DNA from: Pseudomonadota bacterium
GTDB taxonomy: Bacteria > Pseudomonadota > Gammaproteobacteria > Steroidobacterales > Rariloculaceae
Direction of reading: 5' to 3'
NCBI GenBank assembly: GCA_009843005.1
Contig: VYEH01000316.1
Location: forward strand, 1-5,014
DNA: 5,014 nucleotides
Both the position numbers and the translations under genes were made by a program. The notes under the pieces were generated by a model. That model was given only the letters and a program-made list of their open reading frames with translations, had not been told where the DNA came from and searched no databases. Below are positions 1-3,825 of this stretch, in pieces. Numbering within the stretch: position 1 is the stretch's first letter; each line of letters opens with the position of its first letter.

Positions 1-1
1 C

Positions 2-415
2 TTGAAGGGAGCGAGCTTTCAGGGGGCGAAAATTCCCTTTCCGCAAACGAAATTGCCAGAAATTGAGTGCGAGCAGTTCTGCTACAACCGGGGAACGAGA
101 TTCGGTGCGGACGTCTCGAGCGTGGATTTTGGCGATGCTAAGTTGACCGGCGTTAATTTTCAAAGTAGTGACATTACCGACGCGCAGATTGATCAAGCGT
201 ATGACTGGGAGGGAGCCATCATTCCGGACGAAATGGCCAGGAGAAAGCGATACAAGAATCCGGTTTACGTTGGCGGGGTGGCAAATGACGACTCGGACTG
301 CAGACGCCGATGCAGAGGAGGGTGGCGTGTTGAGCGGGTGCCATACGCTTTGGACGGAATCGAACGGAAACGTTCACTGTACGGAAGTTCTGAAATAAGG
401 GAGGAAGAAAAATGA
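2..415 (+). CDS. Pentapeptide-repeat protein, C-terminal part (5' end outside window)
   Basis: The reading frame is open at the left edge, so only the last 137 codons are visible. Five-residue periodicity of the A(D/N)LXX type is clear at residues 4-11 (ASFQG, AK) and from about 36 to 66 (ADVSS, VDFGD, AKLTG, VNFQS, SDITD, AQIDQ), ending in a cap-like YDWEGAIIP. Such repeats form a right-handed square beta-helix, usually a protein-binding scaffold. No enzymatic function follows from this. A segment at residues 12-35, with cysteines 23 and 27, interrupts the repeats. After about residue 95 the frame becomes very arginine-rich and unlike the rest, while the next frame (stop TAA at 396-398) reads more naturally, so a frameshift near position 300 is possible. 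As written, the stop TGA overlaps the ATG of the dehydrogenase (ATGA), which suggests co-transcription. Repeat family is confident; role and true C-terminus are not. Confidence 0.75.
   Translation: MKGASFQGAKIPFPQTKLPEIECEQFCYNRGTRFGADVSSVDFGDAKLTGVNFQSSDITDAQIDQAYDWEGAIIPDEMARRKRYKNPVYVGGVANDDSDCRRRCRGGWRVERVPYALDGIERKRSLYGSSEIREEEK
398..405 (+). promoter_or_regulatory. Strong Shine-Dalgarno site of the quinoprotein gene
   Basis: AGGGAGGA contains GGAGG at 400-404, followed by a 7-nt A-rich spacer before the ATG at 412. This fixes the dehydrogenase start. The site lies inside the 3' end of the upstream reading frame, or directly after it if the TAA at 396-398 in the next frame is the real stop. 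Confidence 0.8.
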
Positions 416-2217
416 GAAGAAGGAATGCGGGGATCGCTTTGGCGATCTTTTTTCTTGTGTCCCCAACGTCGGGGACGATGGCGTGTCACGAGGACGGTCA
501 CGGGAACTGCTACGTCCGCCCCCCCGGTACAAGTTCGAACGCGTCTCGGATCGTCAACTGCCCCGACAGCGACTGGTGCCACTATCACCGCACGGTCGAC
601 AAGGGCTGGCGTCACAGCCCGCTCGCCCAGATCAACGCCAGCAACGTCGCGGACCTGCGGCCGGCGTGGATCTTCCAGCCGGGCGAGGTGCGCATGGGCT
701 ATCACTCGACTCCGCTCGTGATCGACGGCGAGATGTACATCGCGCACAACCCGTCGACGGTGTGGAAGCTCGACGCGGCGACCGGCGAACGCCTGTGGGC
801 CTTCGTTCCGGAGCTGGACCAAGCGGTGATCGCGCGCTCGTTCTTCTCGCACACGCGCGGCCTTTCGGTCGGTGACGGGCGGGTCTACATGGGCACCGCC
901 GACGGCCGCCAGATCGCCCTCGACGAGAACACGGGCGAAGTGATATGGGACGTCCAGATCGTCGATTCGACGAAGGAGACGGCGGGCTTCTCGGGCGCGG
1001 CGACCTTCGTCAGCTCCGACCTCTACATCGTCGGCCAGAACGGCGGCGAGTATCCGGTCGAGGGCAAGATCTTCGGCATCGACCCGAAGAACGGCGACAT
1101 CAAGTGGACGTTCTACACCACGGGCCGCGGCGACGAAGCGGCGCTGGCCACGTGGGGCGGCGATTCGTGGAAGTACGGCGGCGGCGGTTCCTGGCAGCCG
1201 GGCACGATCGACTTCGTCAACAACCAGATCCTCATGGGCACCGGCAACCCGAACCCCGACTACGACTACTGCGGGGACACCTGCCGCGACCCCAACACCG
1301 ACGCGCATCGCCCGGGCGACAACCTCTACACCTCGGCCACGATCGCGCTCGATCTCGATACGGGTGCGCTCAACTGGTACTTCATGGAAGCACCGTCCGA
1401 CCCGTACGACTACGACGCGGCGCCGGGCGAGTACGTCATCATCGACACCGACGACGGCCGCCGGGTCGTCCTGCATCCGGGCAAGAACGGCTTCAACCAC
1501 GTCCACGACGCCAAGACGGGCCAGCCGATCAACGTCTACCCGGACATGAAGAACCAGAACTGGACCACCGGCTTCAACCTCGAGACCGGCCAGTGGGAGA
1601 ACATGTTGTGGCCGAAGGCCGACGAGAAGACCCTCGTCTGTCCGGCCATCGACGGCGGCCACAGCTGGAACGCCGGCAGCTACAGCCCGCAGACCGGCCT
1701 GTTCTACCGCGTGACGCAGGAGTGGTGCATGTGGCTGACCGTGGCGCCCAAGGGCGGCGCGGACTACATCACCGCCGGCGCCTCGGAGCGCATCACCGAG
1801 CCGTTCGCGCAGGCCTTCATGGCCGCCGAGTGGATCGGCACGAACCCTCCGGGCGACACCACGCATGGCTTCATCACCGCGCGCGATCCGGTCTCCGGCG
1901 ACCTCGCGTGGGAGAAGCGCTACGACATCATCCCGCACTCGGCGCTGATGTCGACGGGCGGCGGCCTGCTGTTCAACGCCACCACGGATGGCTGGGCCGA
2001 GGCGCTCGACGCCGAGACCGGCGGCCTGCTGTGGCGGTTCAACAACGGCTCCGGCCATAACGGCGGCATCGTCTCCTACGAGGTGGGCGGCACGCAGTAC
2101 GTCGCCTTCGCCTCCGGTCACGGCTCGTACGTCGGCCGCGCGGTCGAGAGCCTCAACAAGGACAAGCTAGTCAACTTCCAGGAGAGCGCGGCAATCATCG
2201 CGTTCTCGCTGCGCTAG
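412..2217 (+). CDS. PQQ-dependent alcohol dehydrogenase (methanol/ethanol family quinoprotein), secreted
   Basis: Periplasmic quinoprotein expected to oxidise alcohols with PQQ plus a metal and pass electrons to a separate cytochrome c. Residues 1-24 form a signal peptide (RRR, hydrophobic 6-16, likely cleavage after TMA). An eight-bladed propeller is indicated by D-x-x-(T/N/S)-G-x-x-x-W docking motifs ending at W129, W179, W232, W322, W500 and W541. By comparison with remembered MxaF/XoxF sequences, the metal/PQQ ligands are E213 (GGEYPVEG), N279 (GTGNP), catalytic D333 and extra acid D335 (DYD, typical of lanthanide enzymes), with W261 under PQQ and R149 and K358 as PQQ contacts. Length is normal (601) and there is no CXXCH, so no fused haem domain. 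Oddities: the usual adjacent cysteine pair is replaced by S143-F144; there is a cysteine-rich N-terminus (C25, C33, C50, C56) and an inserted CGDTC loop (287-291). Family is very confident; substrate and metal are inferred. Confidence 0.93.
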   Translation: MRRRNAGIALAIFFLVSPTSGTMACHEDGHGNCYVRPPGTSSNASRIVNCPDSDWCHYHRTVDKGWRHSPLAQINASNVADLRPAWIFQPGEVRMGYHSTPLVIDGEMYIAHNPSTVWKLDAATGERLWAFVPELDQAVIARSFFSHTRGLSVGDGRVYMGTADGRQIALDENTGEVIWDVQIVDSTKETAGFSGAATFVSSDLYIVGQNGGEYPVEGKIFGIDPKNGDIKWTFYTTGRGDEAALATWGGDSWKYGGGGSWQPGTIDFVNNQILMGTGNPNPDYDYCGDTCRDPNTDAHRPGDNLYTSATIALDLDTGALNWYFMEAPSDPYDYDAAPGEYVIIDTDDGRRVVLHPGKNGFNHVHDAKTGQPINVYPDMKNQNWTTGFNLETGQWENMLWPKADEKTLVCPAIDGGHSWNAGSYSPQTGLFYRVTQEWCMWLTVAPKGGADYITAGASERITEPFAQAFMAAEWIGTNPPGDTTHGFITARDPVSGDLAWEKRYDIIPHSALMSTGGGLLFNATTDGWAEALDAETGGLLWRFNNGSGHNGGIVSYEVGGTQYVAFASGHGSYVGRAVESLNKDKLVNFQESAAIIAFSLR

Positions 2218-2230
2218 AGCGCCTTTCTCA

Positions 2231-2283
2231 AGCCCTGGCACGGGCCGTAATTGTGGGCTGGTTTTTACGTCTGTGCCGGGGCT
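2231..2283 (+). repeat. Inverted repeat 14 nt after the dehydrogenase stop
   Basis: AGCCCTGGCAC (2231-2241) pairs with GTGCCGGGGCT (2273-2283): 11 positions with one G-U wobble. With wobble pairs the stem can extend inward to 2245/2269. No T-run follows, so it is not a classic intrinsic terminator. It may be a stabilising 3' hairpin or terminator-like structure for the dehydrogenase mRNA, or the terminal/subterminal repeat of the adjoining IS1380 remnant. The sequence does not decide between these. Confidence 0.45.
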
Positions 2284-2399
2284 GTGCGGGACGGCGCCGG
2301 GATGGCGGGATGGAGGCGCGTTTCAGCGCCCGCGGTTTGGCGGGTGGTCTGTCCGGTGCTGTGCCTGTGTTGTTGCTGGGACGGATTTGGCTGGGCCGC

Positions 2400-2756
2400 T
2401 TACGCCGCGGCGGCGGATAATCGGGCGTGAGCGGTCTGGAACTCTCTCCGGCAGGGACAGCCCGAAGCCATGGCGAGCTTGATCCGCCGCACGCTGATGC
2501 GCACCAGGGCGGCGATCTTGAGCAACTTGAGCCGGATCGAGCCGCAGCTCGCCCTGGCGAAGCGGGTATGGGCCAGACCGATCCGGCGCAAGGCGCAGAG
2601 CAGCACGTAGGCCATGGAGGCGAACCATAGCCGGAGCTGGTTGGCGCGCATGGAGCGGACCGATGTGCGGTCGGCGAACAGGTCGAGCTGGCATTCCTTG
2701 ATCCGGTTCTCCATCTCGCCGCGGGCGCAGTAGAGCGTCTCGTAGAGCCGGCGGCA
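2400..2756 (-). pseudogene. IS1380-family DDE transposase, C-terminal fragment
   Basis: Read on the minus strand, the last 118 codons of an IS1380-family transposase are intact. The fragment includes YCARGEMENRIKE, which carries the family's Y-x2-R-x3-E signature with the catalytic glutamate. The adjoining stretches QLDLFADRTS, MRANQLRLWFASMAYVLL and KLLKIAALVRISVRR are characteristic of the C-terminus of these proteins. The protein stops at the TAA at 2400-2402. The N-terminal two thirds or more, with the two catalytic aspartates, are absent: upstream codons switch to IS66 end sequence at 2757/2758. The ATG at 2714 could start a 104-residue product, but there is no reason to think it is expressed. 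Identification is from recognised motifs, not a database search. Confidence 0.85.
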
Positions 2757-2757
2757 G

Positions 2758-2780
2758 GTAAGCGTCTGGCGTGACCGTCC
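2758..2780 (+). repeat. IS66 left terminal repeat (tip GTAAGCG)
   Basis: The first bases GTAAGCGTCTGGCGTG have the form of an IS66-family terminal inverted repeat, and its first base coincides with loss of IS1380 homology. The matching right repeat is absent. The inner boundary given here is approximate. Confidence 0.65.
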
Positions 2781-2832
2781 TTGTGTGGGGTTGGTTTTGA
2801 GCCGCAGTCTCTGGCGAGGTTCGTGAGGTCGG

Positions 2833-2863
2833 TAGTGTCCACTATCGGTTAGTGTCCACTATC
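2833..2863. repeat. Tandem 14-bp dyad, two copies at 17-bp period
   Basis: TAGTGTCCACTATC occurs at 2833-2846 and again at 2850-2863. Each copy is itself a near-palindrome (TAGTG-TC-CACTA, five-base arms around two bases). The second copy overlaps the GTG at 2852 that could start tnpA. The arrangement resembles a double operator or protein-binding site in the IS66 leader, but no binding protein can be named from the sequence. Confidence 0.6.
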
Positions 2864-3235
2864 CGAGGGCCTGCGGTGGGGTGTCGGGTGCGCCGGTTCT
2901 GGTCGGACGAGGAGAACGGGCGGATTGTTGCGCAGAGCTACGCGCCGGGGGTTTCGGTGTCCCAGGTTGGGCGCTGCTACGACGTCAACGCCAACCTGAT
3001 CTTCAAGTGGCGTTGCGATCCTCGCTACCGGCCGACGGCGGATCGCAGGGGTGCGCCGTCCTTCGTGCCGGTGGACGTGGTGCCCGAGCCGCCACTGGAG
3101 CAGCCCGCTGCGGTATTGGGCGGTCGGATCGAGGTCGCGCTGCCAAGCGGTCACCGCGTGAGCGCGAGCGGGTCGTTCGACGTGGACAGGATGAGAACGG
3201 GGGAGCCGGCGGCCCGCAACGGAGGGAGGGCGTAG
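2852..3235 (+). pseudogene. tnpA: IS66-family accessory protein TnpA, 3'-truncated
   Basis: TnpA is the small first protein of IS66-type elements, required for transposition with TnpB and TnpC. The sequence shows its typical N-terminal block RRFWSDEENGRIVAQ, a helix-turn-helix region VSVSQVGRCYDVNANLIFKW, the FVPVDVV segment and the GGRIEVALPSGHRV block near the C-terminus. After FDVD (about 3187) the family-like sequence stops, and the last 15 or so codons (RMRTGEPAARNGGRA) are read from the following unrelated GC-rich segment. Two starts are possible: GTG 2852, inside the tandem dyad, or GTG 2888, directly before the conserved block. The second fits the usual length of these proteins better. 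tnpB and tnpC should follow and do not, so the gene is an orphan relic. Family call is confident. Confidence 0.85.
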
Positions 3236-3248
3236 CCCCATCGGAGCT

Positions 3249-3265
3249 GCAAGCCGCCGGCTTGC
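3249..3265. repeat. Perfect hairpin GCAAGCCG-C-CGGCTTGC
   Basis: Eight-base arms surround a single central base. It overlaps the right arm of the larger nested inverted repeat 3205-3213/3253-3261, so the two structures are alternatives. Confidence 0.7.
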
Positions 3266-3292
3266 GAAGGTCCCCCGTGGCCTTCTGGCGGT

Positions 3293-3310
3293 TTCGGCCG
3301 GCCGGCCGAA
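3293..3310. repeat. Perfect 18-bp palindrome
   Basis: TTCGGCCGGCCGGCCGAA equals its own reverse complement. It lies about 35 bases ahead of the istA start and could be a binding site or simply part of the element's structured leader. Confidence 0.75.
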
Positions 3311-3343
3311 CGTTGGCGCTTTTCCGAGCGGGGGAGCGCGGCG

Positions 3344-3694
3344 TTGCCCGGGCGTCACATCACCGATCGCCAGAAGAGGCTGTTCATGACCAGGAAGAAG
3401 AGCGACACCATTGAGGTGGCGGCGGCGAAGGCTGGCTTCAGCCGGGCCAGCGGCTACCGGCTTGCCGCCGATCCGCGGCCGTCTGCGGGGAAGAAGCCGC
3501 GGGGCCGCCGCCGCCCGGCCCCGCTGGCCGATATCTTCGATGTGGTAGTCCTGCCGATTCTCGAGACCAGCACGGGCATCCGCCCAGTCAAGGAATCTTC
3601 GGTTGCCAAAAATAAGAGATTTACCGGCGCCAGAAACACCTCGACAGCGCGGGCTCGCATCGCTCGAGCGACCTTGTCGTTCCCCGCAAACTGA
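3344..3694 (+). pseudogene. istA: IS21-family transposase IstA, N-terminal fragment
   Basis: IstA is the DDE transposase of IS21-type elements and works with the ATPase IstB. Residues 1-82 match the typical N-terminus: MPGRHITDRQKRLFM, a helix-turn-helix segment VAAAKAGFSRASGYRL, the basic stretch KKPRGRRRP and then PLADIFD. The proposed start is TTG 3344, preceded at 7 nt by GGGGGAG (3330-3336), and it gives the canonical MPGRHIT beginning. After GIRPV (3589) the sequence no longer resembles IstA. The frame runs on for 34 unrelated codons to a TGA at 3692-3694, reading through an IS630 fragment in the wrong frame. The catalytic DDE core and istB are absent, so the gene is dead as a transposase, though the DNA-binding domain alone might still be made. 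Confidence 0.85.
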
Positions 3695-3753
3695 CGTTGG
3701 TGCATCTGCCGCCCCACTGTCCGGGCCTCAATCCATGCACCGCTTACCTTTGA
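3616..3753 (+). pseudogene. IS630-family transposase fragment (near C-terminal catalytic region)
   Basis: In this frame, codons 3637-3735 encode a short stretch typical of IS630-type transposases. A D-containing block HLDSAGSHRSS is followed by DLVVPRKLTLVHLPP and HCPGLNP, corresponding to the usual LD-x-AG-x-H, LVVP-x-LTLV-x-LPP and SPELNP motifs. The aspartate at 3643-3645 would be the second catalytic acid. The final glutamate, expected just after LNP, is missing because similarity ends at 3735, and the frame stops at 3751-3753. Upstream of 3616 there is an in-frame stop. Only about 33 codons of a protein normally several hundred residues long remain, so this is a relic. It overlaps the run-on end of the istA frame in another phase. 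Identification rests on motif recognition over a short stretch. Confidence 0.7.
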
Positions 3754-3763
3754 ATGATGACCC

Positions 3764-3792
3764 TGGAATCTTAATGAGATTCGCGATATGAT
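3764..3792 (+). promoter_or_regulatory. Possible sigma-70-type promoter of the hydrolase gene
   Basis: TATGAT at 3787-3792 is one mismatch from the consensus -10. At 17 bases upstream stands TGGAAT (3764-3769), a weak -35 with three matches. It lies 34 bases before the ATG in AT-rich DNA just after the mobile-element block, where a promoter is needed. The poor -35 means it could need an activator or be a chance match. Confidence 0.3.
3766..3782. repeat. Inverted repeat GAATCT-TAATG-AGATTC
   Basis: Perfect six-base arms surround a five-base spacer. The repeat sits between the candidate -35 and -10, a position where a repressor could act. Equally, it may be a scar of the mobile elements that end just upstream. 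Confidence 0.45.
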
Positions 3793-3815
3793 TTCTCAAT
3801 CTCAAATCTCCTCAT

Positions 3816-3820
3816 AGGGA
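3816..3820 (+). promoter_or_regulatory. Shine-Dalgarno site of the alpha/beta hydrolase
   Basis: AGGGA lies five bases before the ATG at 3826. The frame is open only back to a TGA at 3775-3777, with no other in-frame ATG, GTG or TTG in between, so this start is well supported. Confidence 0.65.
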
Positions 3821-3825
3821 CAAAA

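Larger units (their letters stand above)
2231..2757 (-). mobile_element. IS1380-family insertion sequence remnant (3' end only)
   Basis: The segment holds the C-terminal part of an IS1380-type transposase on the minus strand plus about 170 bases of non-coding DNA between its stop (2400) and the dehydrogenase. That non-coding part (2231-2399) is GC-rich, contains small hairpins (for example GGCGC at 2315-2319 with GCGCC at 2326-2330), and shows no gene I can support. The outer boundary is a guess from the inverted repeat near 2231, since I could not identify a target duplication. At 2757/2758 the element is cut by the tip of an IS66 element, and its remaining part is not found beyond. Confidence 0.6.
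2758..3189 (+). mobile_element. IS66-family insertion sequence remnant (left end and tnpA)
   Basis: The segment opens with GTAAGCGTCTGGCG (from 2758), matching the GTAAGCG tip usual for IS66-family elements. About 90 bases of leader follow, then a recognisable IS66 tnpA. Homology to TnpA ends near 3187, and neither tnpB nor the large tnpC transposase appears, so the element is truncated and could not move by itself. It starts exactly where the IS1380 transposase is broken, so it most likely inserted into that gene. The right end, and so any 8-bp target duplication, is missing. Confidence 0.8.
3190..3343 (+). other. Hairpin-rich GC segment ahead of istA, probably IS21-family left end
   Basis: No gene is supported here. 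The stretch begins where TnpA homology ends and leads to the istA start, about the length of the non-coding left end of IS21-family elements. The TG at 3192 could be the element tip, but this is unproven. It contains nested inverted repeats: ACGGGGGA (3197-3204) with TCCCCCGT (3271-3278), and GCCGGCGGC (3205-3213) with GCCGCCGGC (3253-3261). There are also a small GGGC-GTA-GCCC loop (3228-3238) and two perfect palindromic structures listed separately. Confidence 0.5.
3192..3589 (+). mobile_element. IS21-family insertion sequence remnant
   Basis: The remnant comprises the structured leader plus the first 82 codons of istA. Homology to IstA ends at about 3589 and istB is absent, so at least 80% of a normal IS21-type element is missing. 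The left boundary at 3192 is inferred from loss of TnpA homology and the TG dinucleotide usual at IS21-family tips. Confidence 0.6.

Noticed and set aside
484..486. Cysteine at the signal-peptide cleavage site as a lipoprotein anchor
   Set aside because: The preceding residues TMA do not fit a lipobox (Leu or similar expected at -3), and ordinary signal peptidase cleavage after TMA is more likely.
945..2060. A 371-codon plus-strand frame inside the dehydrogenase
   Set aside because: It is an out-of-phase shadow, composed mostly of Arg, Gly, His and Pro, with no motif; the overlapping PQQ dehydrogenase has clear family motifs.
265..2121. A 618-codon open frame on the minus strand
   Set aside because: It lies antisense to the quinoprotein, is extremely rich in Arg, Val, Ala and Asp, has no recognisable domain, and is explained by the GC-rich codons of the real gene.
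2231..2283. A standard intrinsic terminator for the dehydrogenase
   Set aside because: The stem is good but no T-tract follows; the TTTTT at 2262-2266 falls inside the loop. Kept only as an inverted repeat.
2228..2842. A 204-codon minus-strand frame over the IS1380 region
   Set aside because: Low-complexity Ser/Pro/Arg composition in another phase of the same strand as the recognised transposase fragment; it also crosses the IS66 junction.
3190..3343. A CRISPR array or tRNA-like structure in the hairpin-rich stretch
   Set aside because: There are no regularly spaced direct repeats, and no cloverleaf or anticodon arm; the repeats are inverted and unequal.
2849..3358. A 169-codon minus-strand frame opposite tnpA
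   Set aside because: It is antisense to a recognisable TnpA, crosses the IS66/IS21 boundary, and has no family features.
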